Source: Streptomyces sp. NBC_00271
GTDB lineage: Bacteria > Actinomycetota > Actinomycetes > Streptomycetales > Streptomycetaceae
DNA: 64,000 nt
Assembly (NCBI RefSeq): GCF_036178845.1
Contig: NZ_CP108070.1
Span: 4,650,001 to 4,714,000 of the forward strand
Direction of reading: 5' to 3'
Numbering within the stretch: the stretch's first letter is position 1; every line of letters begins with the position of its first letter. A program made the position numbers and the translations under genes. Below are positions 35,838 through 48,535 of the stretch, piece after piece. The notes beneath the pieces are model-generated. The model was not told where the DNA came from. It saw only the letters and a program-made list of their open reading frames with translations, and searched no databases.

Positions 35838-35880
35838 CCGGGCCGTACCGACCAGCTGATACTGGCTCCGTACGGCCCGG
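35838..35880 (+). terminator. Hairpin between copZ and copA (terminator or attenuator)
   Basis: An 11-bp perfect stem (CCGGGCCGTAC with GTACGGCCCGG) encloses a loop that itself pairs CCAG with CTGG. It lies 22 bp before copA, so it could lower copA expression relative to copZ. Confidence 0.6.
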
Positions 35881-35901
35881 CTCATTCCCTGGAGCCCGAC
35901 C

Positions 35902-38196
<2,295 letters not shown>

Positions 38197-38559
38197 CGAC
38201 GGAGTAGGAGTCCCCCTAGAGTCCAACGGGAGCCTCACATAAGCTCTTCACAAGGCTCGCGCATCTTCCTTACGCTTGGGTCTCGAATTGCCATATCAGT
38301 CTCTTGCGCATCTTCAGGACATACGCAAGAGACGCAGATCACAGTGATGCGAACGTAACCATCGAAGGGGTTCGTGAGTCTAAGTTGGCGATGCCGGAGA
38401 CGTCTTGGGGGGCGTCTCTGACATCTGGGGATGTCTTGGGGGACGTTCCCGGAACTGCGTTGCCGGGGCACGTGCAGCGGGGAGCTTTGAGCGGCCCTCC
38501 CGTCGGTACGGGTCCCGGCAGACCGCACCCCAGCAGTACATAAGCACCGCAGTAGTACA
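38197..38559. other. Intergenic region after copA with a 10-bp stem-loop
   Basis: No convincing protein gene is seen. GTCTCTTGCG (38299-38308) and CGCAAGAGAC (38324-38333) form a perfect 10-bp stem with a 15-nt loop. Short G-rich words TTGGGGG(G/A) recur at 38400-38450. A 79-codon plus-strand frame (38304-38543) has no ribosome-binding site and non-coding composition. Confidence 0.45.
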
Positions 38560-38760
38560 GAGAGTTTTGCTCGTTTTGCTCCCGGCCGGTCCGGTCAGCC
38601 CGGCCGGCCGGGAGCAACGCGTCAGCACGCTCGTAGCGATTCAGGCGCTGTCCCACAGACGCCCGGCCGGATCCCGTGGGGGGAATCCGCACCGGGACAA
38701 GGAAAGCGCCCTGACTGCCGGCCCGTGGGGGGACCGGTAGCAGGGCGCTTTCCGTTTTTC
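38560..38760 (+). ncRNA. Candidate structured small RNA next to citA (strand uncertain)
   Basis: The region holds three stems: GCTCCCGGCCGG with its complement (about 38577-38614), CGGAT with ATCCG around 38669-38689, and a 13-bp stem GGAAAGCGCCCTG / CAGGGCGCTTTCC (38701-38753) followed by a T-run on the plus strand. The two last stems both enclose the identical 12-mer CCCGTGGGGGGA (38673, 38722). Read on the minus strand these are paired C6 loops, as in the actinobacterial 6C RNA family; read on the plus strand there is a proper intrinsic terminator. Which strand is transcribed cannot be told. The last stem may also be the citA terminator. Confidence 0.45.
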
Positions 38761-38777
38761 TTGCGAGTGACCTGGGC

Positions 38778-40067
<1,290 letters not shown>

Positions 40068-40345
40068 GTCATCCCTCACCGACGTTGTGCCTCTTCTTCG
40101 AGGTGCCCTGACTGTCTCTACCATCCCCCATTTGGCCCTGGAGAGTGCACTCGGGGTCGACCATTGGGCCTATCGGCGGCACTCAGTGCCGCCAACCTGC
40201 TCATCCTGCCCCCCTTCGCCCTGGTTCCGGAAGTGCTGTGTGACCTTTGCGACTCGTTTGATCGATCATTTTTCGTGATGCCTGGGGCGGGGGTGGGGCG
40301 GCGTGGTCGCTCAGTGGCCGTTCAGCGGTGCCGCGCAGGGTCTCT

Positions 40346-40477
40346 CGCCCCCGCCGCCCCTACCCATTCCCATCTCCCGGGGCTCCGCCCCGGACCCCGT
40401 GGGGAGCCTCATTCGACTGCGGGTGGGTGGGGGCCGGTCGCGCCGTTCCCCGCGCCCCTGAAGGGGCGCTGCCCCTC
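40346..40477 (+). repeat. Dispersed Streptomyces intergenic repeat, copy 1
   Basis: This stretch starts CGCCCCCGCCGCCCCTACCC, contains a GGGGCTCCGCCCC hairpin and ends with TTCCCCGCGCCCCTGAAGGG. A second copy in the same orientation is at 55037-55180. It fills most of the 427-bp gap between recD2 and citA. The remaining 40068-40345 is the citA upstream region, with no gene seen. Confidence 0.8.
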
Positions 40478-40494
40478 GCGGTGGCCCGGGGCCC

Positions 40495-42759
40495 TCACGT
40501 GGTGAGGCGGTGGTCGAGGGATGTGTGGCGGCGGCCTGCCGACACCGTGCGGACCGCCTGGCCGATCGCCTTGCGGGAGCCGACCAGGACGACGAGCTTC
40601 TTGGCCCGGGTGACCGCCGTGTAGAGCAGATTGCGCTGGAGCATCATCCACGCGCCGGTGGTGACCGGAATCACCACCGCGGGGTACTCACTGCCCTGGG
40701 AGCGGTGGATCGTCACCGCGTACGCGTGGGCCAACTCGTCGAGTTCGTCGAAGTCGTAGGGAACCTCCTCGTCCTCGTCCGTCAGCACCGTCAGACGCTG
40801 CTCCTCGGAGTCGAGCGAAGTGACCACGCCCACGGTGCCATTGAAGACGCCGTTCTCCCCTTTTTCGTAGTTGTTGCGGATTTGGGTCACCTTGTCGCCG
40901 ACCCGGAAGACCCGGCCACCGAAGCGCTTTTCGGGGAGGTCGGGGCGGCCCGGCGTGATCGCCTGCTGCAACAGGCCGTTGAGGGTGCCCGCGCCCGCCG
41001 GGCCCCGGTGCATGGGCGCCAGCACCTGGATGTCCCGGCGCGGGTCGAGCCCGAACTTGGCGGGAATCCGCCGTGCCGCCACATCCACGGTGAGCCGCCC
41101 TGCCTCCTCGGTCTCGTCCTCGACGAAGAGGAAGAAGTCCTTCATGCCGTCGGTGACGGGGTGCTGCCCGGAGTTGATCCGGTGCGCGTTCGTCACCACT
41201 CCGGACTGCTGGGCCTGGCGGAAGACCTGGGTCAGACGGACGGAGGGGATGGGGCTGCGGTCGACGAGCAGGTCGCGCAGGACCTCGCCGGCGCCGACGC
41301 TGGGGAGTTGGTCGACGTCCCCGACGAACAGCAGGTGGGCGCCCGGCGGCACCGCCTTGACCAGCTTGTTGGCGAGCAGGAGGTCGAGCATGGAGGCCTC
41401 GTCCACGACCACCAGGTCGGCGTCCAGCGGCCGGTCCTTGTCGTACGCCGCGTCCCCGCCCGGCTTGAGCTCCAGCAGCCGGTGCACGGTGGAGGCGTCC
41501 GCTCCGGTCAGCTCGGCGAGTCGCTTGGCGGCACGGCCCGTCGGCGCCGCGAGCACCACCTTCGCCCGCCTGGCGCGCGCCAGCTCCACGATCGAGCGGA
41601 CCGTGAACGACTTGCCGCAGCCGGGGCCCCCGGTGAGCACCGCGACCTTCTTGGTGAGCGCCAGCCGGACGGCCTCCTCCTGCCCGGGTGCCAACTCCAC
41701 GCCCGTACGCCCCTTCAGCCAGGTCAGTGCCTTGTCCCAGGCCACGTCGTGGAAACCGGGCATCCGGTCCTCGGTGGTGCGCAGGAGGCGCAACAGCTGG
41801 GCCGAGAGGGAGAGTTCGGCGCGGTGGAAGGGGACCAGATAGACGGCCGTGACCGTGTCCGGGCCGCCGTCGGGACCGGGGACCTTCTCGCGTACGACGC
41901 CCGGCTCCCGTACGCCACCGGGCTCGTCGTCGTCCTCGGTCGGCTCCGCCAGTTCCGCCAGGCATTCGATGACCAGGCCCGTGTCCACCTGGAGCAGCTT
42001 CACCGCGTCGGCGATCAGCTGCTCCTCGGGGAGGAAGCAGTGGCCCTGGTCGGCGGACTGCGACAGGGCGTACTGGAGGCCCGCCTTGACGCGCTCGGGG
42101 CTGTCGTGCGGGATGCCGACGGACTGGGCGATCTTGTCCGCGGTGAGGAAGCCGATGCCCCAGACGTCGGCGGCCAGGCGGTAGGGCTGGTTCTTGACGA
42201 CCGAGATCGACGCGTCGCCGTACTTCTTGTAGATGCGCACCGCGATCGACGTCGACACCTCGACGGTCTGGAGGAAAAGCATGACCTCCTTGATCGCCTT
42301 CTGCTCCTCCCAGGCGTCGGCGATCTTCTTGGTGCGCTTGGGGCCGAGGCCGGGGACCTCGATGAGGCGCTTCGGCTCCTCCTCGATGATCTGGAGCGTG
42401 TCCAGCCCGAAGTGCCGGGTGATGCGGTCGGCGAAGATCGGGCCGATGCCCTTGACCAGGCCGGAGCCGAGGTAGCGGCGGATGCCCTGGACGGTGGCGG
42501 GCAGGACGGTCGTGTAGTTCTCCACCGTGAACTGCTTGCCGTACTGCGGGTGGGAGCCCCACCGGCCCTCCATCCGGAGCGACTCGCCCACCTGGGCGCC
42601 GAGGAGCGCGCCCACGACGGTGAGCAGATCGCCGGCGCCGCGGCCGGTGTCCACCCTCGCGACCGTGTACCCGTTCTCCTCGTTGGCGTATGTGATCCGC
42701 TCGAGCACGCCCTCGACAACCGCCAGTTGCACCTGCCGGTTCTCCGCCTGATTGGACAT
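40495..42759 (-). CDS. recD2: RecD2-type ATP-dependent DNA helicase
   Basis: A 754-residue SF1B helicase. The long N-terminal region with helix-hairpin-helix repeats (GSGLVKGIGPIFADRI, VPGLGPKRTKKIADAW, ADVWGIGFLTADKIAQ) distinguishes RecD2 from RecBCD RecD. The helicase core has Walker A GGPGCGKS (377-384), Walker B VVVDEASMLD, FVGDVDQLPSVGAG and the C-terminal AVTIHRSQGSEYPAVVIP and TAVTRAKKLVVLVGS. RecD2 unwinds 5' to 3' in genome maintenance without RecBC. An acidic insert (TEDDDEPGG) lies around residue 275. Confidence 0.95.
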   Translation of the reverse strand: MSNQAENRQVQLAVVEGVLERITYANEENGYTVARVDTGRGAGDLLTVVGALLGAQVGESLRMEGRWGSHPQYGKQFTVENYTTVLPATVQGIRRYLGSGLVKGIGPIFADRITRHFGLDTLQIIEEEPKRLIEVPGLGPKRTKKIADAWEEQKAIKEVMLFLQTVEVSTSIAVRIYKKYGDASISVVKNQPYRLAADVWGIGFLTADKIAQSVGIPHDSPERVKAGLQYALSQSADQGHCFLPEEQLIADAVKLLQVDTGLVIECLAELAEPTEDDDEPGGVREPGVVREKVPGPDGGPDTVTAVYLVPFHRAELSLSAQLLRLLRTTEDRMPGFHDVAWDKALTWLKGRTGVELAPGQEEAVRLALTKKVAVLTGGPGCGKSFTVRSIVELARARRAKVVLAAPTGRAAKRLAELTGADASTVHRLLELKPGGDAAYDKDRPLDADLVVVDEASMLDLLLANKLVKAVPPGAHLLFVGDVDQLPSVGAGEVLRDLLVDRSPIPSVRLTQVFRQAQQSGVVTNAHRINSGQHPVTDGMKDFFLFVEDETEEAGRLTVDVAARRIPAKFGLDPRRDIQVLAPMHRGPAGAGTLNGLLQQAITPGRPDLPEKRFGGRVFRVGDKVTQIRNNYEKGENGVFNGTVGVVTSLDSEEQRLTVLTDEDEEVPYDFDELDELAHAYAVTIHRSQGSEYPAVVIPVTTGAWMMLQRNLLYTAVTRAKKLVVLVGSRKAIGQAVRTVSAGRRHTSLDHRLTT

Positions 42760-43034
42760 GATCCGAAGGTACCCGTGCCGACTGACAGCCGGGGCGCCGC
42801 TGCGGACAGCGGCGGAGAGCAGCGGACGGCGGCGGGCGGAGCTGCACCTCGGTGCCGTTCAGCCGGCCACTGATGCCGGCCAGTGCGCCACCCGCCTCGC
42901 CCTGGACCGACTGGACGAGCCCGGCGCCGGTTCTTCCACCGAAGTCAGCACGACACAGCAGCGCCCCACAGTTACATAAGGTTCATAACGGACAATGATC
43001 GACGAGTGTCAACGGCTGAAGGGCAGGGCGTCTC

Positions 43035-43766
43035 ATGAAGTTCGCAGTCATCGGCGGGACCGGGCTGATCGGGTCACAGGTCGTGCGGGACCTGAACGCG
43101 GCCGGACACGAGGCGGTGCCGCACTCGCTGTCCACCGGGGTCGACGTCCTCACCGGTCAGGGCGTGGACGCGGCGCTGGCCGGCGCCGACGTGGTCGTCA
43201 ACCTGACCAACTCCCCCACCTTCGACGACGCCTCCGCCGCGTTCTTCCGGACCTCGATGGACCACCTCCTGGCCGCGGCCCAGCGGGCGGGCGTCGGACA
43301 CTTCGTCATCCTGTCCATCGTCGGCACCGACCAGGTGCCGGAGCTCGACTACTACCGCGCCAAGACCCTCCAGGAAGACATCCTCAAGGCCGGCCCCGTC
43401 CCGTACTCCATCGTCCGGGCCACCCAGTTCATGGAGTTCGTCGACGCCGTCATGTCCTGGACCACCGAGGGCGACACCGTCCGCCTGCCCCGCACCCCCA
43501 TCCAGCCGATCGCCGCGGCGGACGTCGCGGCGACCGTCGCCGAGGTCGCGGCCGGATCGCCCCTGGGCGGCACCCTCGAGGTCGGCGGACCCGACACCTA
43601 TCCGCTGGACGAACTGGGTCGGATCACCCTCGACTTCAAGGGTGACGAACGCTCGGTGACCGTCGACGACACCGCCGGCATGTTCGCCGCGGCCCACGGC
43701 GACGTCCTCACCACCAAGACGGGCGCCCGCATCGCCCCCACGCACTACACCGACTGGCTGAAGTAG
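43035..43766 (+). CDS. NmrA-like NAD(P)-binding protein
   Basis: A 243-residue atypical short-chain dehydrogenase. The N-terminal dinucleotide motif is VIGGTGLIGSQVVRDL. HFVILSIVGTDQVPELDYYR and the YRAKTLQEDIL segment follow, then YSIVRATQFMEFVD. The classic YxxxK of active reductases appears as YYRAK. Members reduce quinones or act as redox sensors; the substrate is unknown. It is divergent from recD2 and monocistronic, with a terminator right after. Confidence 0.88.
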   Translation: MKFAVIGGTGLIGSQVVRDLNAAGHEAVPHSLSTGVDVLTGQGVDAALAGADVVVNLTNSPTFDDASAAFFRTSMDHLLAAAQRAGVGHFVILSIVGTDQVPELDYYRAKTLQEDILKAGPVPYSIVRATQFMEFVDAVMSWTTEGDTVRLPRTPIQPIAAADVAATVAEVAAGSPLGGTLEVGGPDTYPLDELGRITLDFKGDERSVTVDDTAGMFAAAHGDVLTTKTGARIAPTHYTDWLK

Positions 43767-43773
43767 CCCCACA

Positions 43774-43807
43774 GGAGCACCCGCGATCCGCAAGGGGCGG
43801 GTGCTCC
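43774..43807 (+). terminator. Terminator of the NmrA-like gene
   Basis: An 11-bp perfect stem (GGAGCACCCGC with GCGGGTGCTCC) and a 12-nt loop lie 8 bp after the stop. Confidence 0.8.
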
Positions 43808-43954
43808 ACCCCTGCCCCACCCCCCTGCCCCACCCCGCTCCACCCCCTCCCCCACCCCACCCCCCCTCCCCCGCCCTCACCTCACCCCGCTCATTCGAGC
43901 GCGATTCATCACGATCCGGTCTCGGCATGTGGTTGAGGTCTTGATTAATGCTCG

Positions 43955-43990
43955 TGTAATCGATTCCAATCCTTCGTGTAATCGATTCCA
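43955..43990 (+). promoter_or_regulatory. Two LacI-type operators upstream of the ribose operon
   Basis: TGTAATCGATTCCA occurs twice (43955-43968 and 43977-43990), exactly 22 bp apart, or two helical turns. Each is symmetric at 12 of 14 positions around AATCGATT. The second abuts the ribosome-binding site of the LacI gene. They are the likely autorepression sites of that regulator. Confidence 0.85.
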
Positions 43991-44008
43991 CGAGGAGGTG
44001 GAGCGGCG

Positions 44009-45043
44009 ATGGCGAGCATCAAGGACGTTGCCGCCGAGGCCGGCGTATCCGTCGCCACGGTCTCGCGCGTCCTGAACGATCATCCGTCGGTCAGCGAAGA
44101 CGCACGCACCCGCGTGCTGGCCGCCGTACAAACCCTGGGCTACCGCCCGAACGCCGTCGCCCGCTCTCTGCGCACCGACCAGACCCGCACCCTCGGCCTG
44201 GTCATCAGCGACGTACTCAACCCGTACTTCACCGAGCTGGCCCGCTCCGTCGAGGAGGAGGCCCGCGCCCTCGGCTACAGCGTGATCATCGGCAACGCCG
44301 ACGAACGGCCGGACCTCCAGGACCACCACGTACGGACCCTGCTGGACCGGCGGATCGACGGACTGCTCGTCTCCCCCGCCGACGGCGGCTCCCCCGGAAT
44401 GCTGGACGCCGCGCGTGCGGGGACGCCGATGGTCTTCGTGGACCGCTGGATCCCGGGCGTGGACGTACCCGTCGTACGGGCCGACGGCCGGACGGCGGTC
44501 CGGGATCTCGTGGCGCATCTGCACGGGCTCGGACACCGCCGGCTCGCGATCATCGCGGGGCCCGCGGCGACCACCACCGGCAGCGAGCGCGTCGAGGCCT
44601 TCCGGGAGGCCATGGCCGAGCACGGGCTGCCCCTGCCGGACGCCTACATAGGCCAGGGCGACTTCCAGGCCGAGAGCGGACGGCGGGTCACCGAGGGCTT
44701 CCTCGACCTGCCCGAGCCGCCCGAGGTCGTCTTCGCCGCCGACAACCTGATGGCGCTCGGCGCGCTGGACGCGGTCCGCGCGCGCGGGCTGCGGGTTCCC
44801 GAGGACATCGCGCTCGCGGCGTTCGACGACATCCCGTGGTTCGTGCACACCGATCCGCCGATCACCGCGGTGGCCCAGCCGACCGGCGAGCTGGGGCGGG
44901 CCGCCGTACGCGCGCTCGTCGACCGGATCGAGGGGCGACCCCCGCAGTCGGTCACCCTCGCCGCCCGTCTCGTCGTCCGCCGCTCGTGCGGCGAACCGGC
45001 CCCCACCCCGCACTCCCCCGTAACGAACAGGAGCAAGTCGTGA
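44009..45043 (+). CDS. LacI-family repressor of the ribose operon
   Basis: A 344-residue regulator. The LacI helix-turn-helix and hinge (SIKDVAAEAGVSVATVSRVL, TLGYRPNAVARSLRT) precede a ribose-binding-protein-like sensor domain (DRWIPGVDVPVVRADGR, FAADNLMALGALDAVR). It is the first gene of the operon and overlaps rbsA by GTGA. RbsR is the likely role, sensing ribose or a related sugar. Two 14-bp operators lie directly upstream. Confidence 0.92.
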   Translation: MASIKDVAAEAGVSVATVSRVLNDHPSVSEDARTRVLAAVQTLGYRPNAVARSLRTDQTRTLGLVISDVLNPYFTELARSVEEEARALGYSVIIGNADERPDLQDHHVRTLLDRRIDGLLVSPADGGSPGMLDAARAGTPMVFVDRWIPGVDVPVVRADGRTAVRDLVAHLHGLGHRRLAIIAGPAATTTGSERVEAFREAMAEHGLPLPDAYIGQGDFQAESGRRVTEGFLDLPEPPEVVFAADNLMALGALDAVRARGLRVPEDIALAAFDDIPWFVHTDPPITAVAQPTGELGRAAVRALVDRIEGRPPQSVTLAARLVVRRSCGEPAPTPHSPVTNRSKS

Positions 45044-46584
45044 GCAACCAGGAAGAGTTGCTGCGCATCGAGGGCATCCGAAAGACCTTCCCCGGCGTGG
45101 TCGCGCTCGACAGCGTCGACTTCGATCTGCGCCGCGGCGAGGTGCATGTGCTGCTCGGCGAGAACGGTGCCGGCAAGAGCACGCTCATCAAGATGCTCTC
45201 GGGCGCCTACCAGCCCGACTCCGGGCGTGTCCTCGTCGACGGCGAGGAGGTGCGCATCCACGGCGCGCAGGACTCCGAGCGCCTCGGGATCGCGACCATC
45301 TACCAGGAGTTCAACCTCGTTCCCGATCTGACGGTCGCCGAGAACATCTTCCTGGGGCGGCAGCCGCGCCGCTACGGGCTGATCGACCGGAAGACGATGG
45401 AGGCCGAGGCCGCCGAACTGCTGGAGCGGGTGGGTGTCAGCGTCTCCCCGCGCGCGCGGGTGCGTGAACTCGGTATCGCACGTCTCCAGATGGTCGAGAT
45501 CGCGAAGGCGCTGAGCCTGAACGCCCGCGTGCTGATCATGGACGAGCCGACCGCGGTGCTCACCTCCGAAGAGGTCGAAAAACTCTTCTCCATCGTGCGC
45601 CGACTGCGCGAGGACGGTGTCGGCATCGTCTTCATCACGCACCACCTGGAGGAGATCGCCGCCCTGGGGGACCGGGTCACCGTCATCCGGGATGGCAAGA
45701 GTGTCGGGCAGGTCCCGGCCTCCACCACCGAGGACGAGCTCGTACGGCTCATGGTGGGGCGGTCGATCGAGCAGCAGTATCCACGCGTGCGGGCCACTGG
45801 TGACGACGGCTCCGGAGCCACCCTGCTGACCGTCGAGGGGCTGACCCGTGACGGGGTCTTCCACGACGTGAGTTTCGAGGTGCGGGCCGGTGAGGTCGTC
45901 GGGATCGCGGGGCTCGTGGGGGCCGGGCGCACGGAGGTCGTACGAGCGGTCTTCGGGGCCGATCCGTACGACAAGGGGGCCGTCAAGGTCGCCGGTTCCG
46001 CGCTGCGGCGGCACGACGTGAACGCGGCGATGGCGGCCGGGATCGGGCTCATCCCCGAGGACCGCAAGGGCCAGGGGCTGCTCCTGGACGCCTCCGTCGA
46101 GGAGAACCTCGGCCTGGTCACCATGCGGGCGGCGACCCATGGCGGGCTCGTCGACCTCAAGGGCCAGCGGGCGGCCGCCGCGCGGATCGCCGAGCAGCTC
46201 GGCGTCCGGATGGCCGGTCTCGGCCAGCAGGTGCGCACGCTCTCCGGCGGCAACCAGCAGAAGGTCGTCATCGGCAAGTGGCTGCTGGCCGACACCAAGG
46301 TACTGATCCTCGACGAGCCGACCCGTGGCATCGACGTCGGCGCCAAGGTCGAGATCTACCAGCTCGTCAACGAACTGACGGCCGCCGGCGCGGCCGTCCT
46401 GATGATCTCCAGCGATCTGCCCGAGGTGCTCGGCATGAGCGACCGGGTGCTGGTGATGGCCCAGGGCCGGATCGCGGGCGAGCTGTCCGCCGACGAGGCG
46501 ACCCAGGACTCCGTGATGGCACTCGCCGTCAGCACACCGACCACCAACTCTGTTACCGCTGTGGAGGGCTCCCGTGGCCACTGA
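45040..46584 (+). CDS. rbsA: Ribose ABC transporter ATP-binding protein
   Basis: A 514-residue protein with two ABC domains, as in RbsA/MglA. The first has GENGAGKSTLIKMLSGAY and ILIMDEPTAVLT (as VLIMDEPTAVLT); the second has VGIAGLVGAGRTEVVRAVFG, the LSGGNQQKVVIGKWL signature and LILDEPTRGIDVGAK. As is usual for the family, the second Walker A is degenerate (GLVGAGRTE). GTG 45040 follows AGGAG and overlaps the LacI gene stop. It energises the permease encoded next. Confidence 0.95.
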   Translation: MSNQEELLRIEGIRKTFPGVVALDSVDFDLRRGEVHVLLGENGAGKSTLIKMLSGAYQPDSGRVLVDGEEVRIHGAQDSERLGIATIYQEFNLVPDLTVAENIFLGRQPRRYGLIDRKTMEAEAAELLERVGVSVSPRARVRELGIARLQMVEIAKALSLNARVLIMDEPTAVLTSEEVEKLFSIVRRLREDGVGIVFITHHLEEIAALGDRVTVIRDGKSVGQVPASTTEDELVRLMVGRSIEQQYPRVRATGDDGSGATLLTVEGLTRDGVFHDVSFEVRAGEVVGIAGLVGAGRTEVVRAVFGADPYDKGAVKVAGSALRRHDVNAAMAAGIGLIPEDRKGQGLLLDASVEENLGLVTMRAATHGGLVDLKGQRAAAARIAEQLGVRMAGLGQQVRTLSGGNQQKVVIGKWLLADTKVLILDEPTRGIDVGAKVEIYQLVNELTAAGAAVLMISSDLPEVLGMSDRVLVMAQGRIAGELSADEATQDSVMALAVSTPTTNSVTAVEGSRGH

Positions 46585-48526
46585 CACGCTCAAGAGCACT
46601 ACGGGCGCGAGTGGCGCCTCGGCGGTCCGCCGCCTTCTGCTCGACAACGGGGCGCTCACCGCGCTCATCGCCCTCGTCATCGCGATGTCGGCGCTGTCCG
46701 GCGACTTCCTGACGACGGACAACCTGCTCAACATCGGCGTCCAGGCGGCCGTGACGGCCATCCTCGCCTTCGGTGTGACCTTCGTGATCGTCTCGGCGGG
46801 CATCGACCTGTCGGTCGGCTCGGTCGCCGCGCTGTCCGCCACCGTCCTCGCCTGGATGGCGACATCGGAGGGCGTCCCGGTCTGGATAGCAGTGATCCTC
46901 GCGGTCGCGACCGGCATGGCGTGCGGCCTGGTCAACGGCGTCCTGATCTCCTACGGGAAGCTGCCGCCGTTCATCGCGACGCTCGCGATGCTGTCGGTGG
47001 GCCGCGGTCTGTCCCTGGTGATCTCGCAGGGCTCGCCGATCGCCTTCCCCGAATCGGTCTCACACCTCGGTGACACCCTCGGCGGCTGGCTGCCGGTCCC
47101 CGTCCTGGTGATGGTCGTCATGGGTCTGATCACCGCTCTGATCCTGGGCCGTACCTACATCGGCCGCTCCATGTACGCGATCGGCGGCAACGAGGAGGCC
47201 GCGCGCCTCTCGGGTCTGCGGGTGAAGAGGCAGAAGCTCGCGATCTACGCCCTGTCGGGTCTCTTCGCTGCCGCCGCGGGCATCGTGCTCGCCTCCCGGC
47301 TCTCCTCCGCGCAGCCGCAGGCCGCGCAGGGCTACGAGCTGGACGCGATCGCCGCGGTCGTCATCGGCGGCGCCTCCTTGGCGGGCGGCACCGGCAAGGC
47401 GTCCGGCACGCTGATCGGCGCCCTGATCCTCGCGGTGCTCCGCAACGGTCTGAACCTGCTCTCCGTCTCCGCCTTCTGGCAGCAGGTCGTCATCGGTGTC
47501 GTGATCGCGCTGGCGGTGCTGTTGGACACGCTGCGGCGCAAGGCCGGGGCGACTCCGGTGGCCGCCGGGACGGGTGCGCCGGGCGGCAGGGGCAAGCAGG
47601 CGGCGACGTACATCATCGCGGCCGTGGTCGCGGCGGCGATCGTCGGTGCGATGTCCTTCCTGCACAACGGCTCCTCCTCGTCGGCGACGAAGAAGGTGGG
47701 CCTGTCCCTCTCCACCCTGAACAACCCCTTCTTCGTGCAGATCAAGTCGGGTGCCCAGCAGGAGGCGAAGAAGCTCGGCGTGGACCTGACGGTCACGGAC
47801 GCGCAGAACGACGCCTCCCAGCAGGCCAACCAGTTGCAGAACTTCACCAGCTCGGGCCTCGGTTCGATCATCGTCAACCCGGTGGACTCGGACGCGGCGG
47901 GCCCGGCGGTCCGCTCCGCGAACAAGGCCGGCATCCCCGTCGTCGGCGTGGACCGGGGCGTGAACAAGGCCGACACGGCCGCGCTGGTCGCCTCCGACAA
48001 CATCGCGGGCGGCAAGCTCGGCGCCAAGGCGATGGCCGAGAAGCTGGGCGGCAAGGGCAAGATCGTGATCCTGCAGGGCCTGGCCGGAACGTCCGCGAGC
48101 CGTGAGCGCGGCGCGGGCTTCGCCGAGGGTCTGAAGGCCTACCCGGGCATCGAGGTCGTCGCCCGGCAGCCCGCGGACTTCGACCGCACCAAGGGCCTCG
48201 ACGTGATGACGAACCTGCTTCAGGCGCACCCCGACATCCAGGGCGTCTTCGCCGAGAACGACGAGATGGCGCTCGGCGCGGTCAAGGCGCTCGGCTCCAA
48301 GGCCGGCACGTCGGTCTCGGTCATCGGCTTCGACGGCGAACCGGACGGCCTGAAGGCGGTCAAGGACGGCACGATGTACGCGTCCGTGGCCCAGCAGCCG
48401 AAGGAGCTCGGCCGGATCGCGGTGGAGAACGCGCTGAACGCCGCCGAGGGCAAGAAGGTCGAGAAGACGGTGATGGTGCCGGTGAAGGTGGTCACCAAGG
48501 AGAATGTGGCCGGCTTCGGCGGATGA
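46574..48526 (+). CDS. Ribose permease-binding protein fusion (RbsC-RbsB)
   Basis: A 650-residue fusion. Residues about 20-335 are an RbsC-type permease with some nine or ten transmembrane segments (IVSAGIDLSVGSVAALSATV, RSMYAIGGNEEAARLSGLRV). A further helix (YIIAAVVAAAIVGAMSFLHN) then crosses the membrane, and residues about 365-650 are an RbsB-type sugar-binding domain (LSLSTLNNPFFVQIKSGAQQ, VFAENDEMALGAVKAL, VIGFDGEPDGLKAV). The binding domain is thus tethered outside rather than being a free lipoprotein. The GTG start overlaps rbsA by 11 bp. I believe this fused form is known in Streptomyces. Confidence 0.93.
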   Translation: MATDTLKSTTGASGASAVRRLLLDNGALTALIALVIAMSALSGDFLTTDNLLNIGVQAAVTAILAFGVTFVIVSAGIDLSVGSVAALSATVLAWMATSEGVPVWIAVILAVATGMACGLVNGVLISYGKLPPFIATLAMLSVGRGLSLVISQGSPIAFPESVSHLGDTLGGWLPVPVLVMVVMGLITALILGRTYIGRSMYAIGGNEEAARLSGLRVKRQKLAIYALSGLFAAAAGIVLASRLSSAQPQAAQGYELDAIAAVVIGGASLAGGTGKASGTLIGALILAVLRNGLNLLSVSAFWQQVVIGVVIALAVLLDTLRRKAGATPVAAGTGAPGGRGKQAATYIIAAVVAAAIVGAMSFLHNGSSSSATKKVGLSLSTLNNPFFVQIKSGAQQEAKKLGVDLTVTDAQNDASQQANQLQNFTSSGLGSIIVNPVDSDAAGPAVRSANKAGIPVVGVDRGVNKADTAALVASDNIAGGKLGAKAMAEKLGGKGKIVILQGLAGTSASRERGAGFAEGLKAYPGIEVVARQPADFDRTKGLDVMTNLLQAHPDIQGVFAENDEMALGAVKALGSKAGTSVSVIGFDGEPDGLKAVKDGTMYASVAQQPKELGRIAVENALNAAEGKKVEKTVMVPVKVVTKENVAGFGG

Positions 48527-48535
48527 CCTGAGCGG

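Noticed and set aside
44644..46935. 763-codon minus-strand frame opposite rbsA
   Set aside because: Shadow frame caused by GC codon bias. RbsA motifs and ribosome-binding sites support the plus strand.
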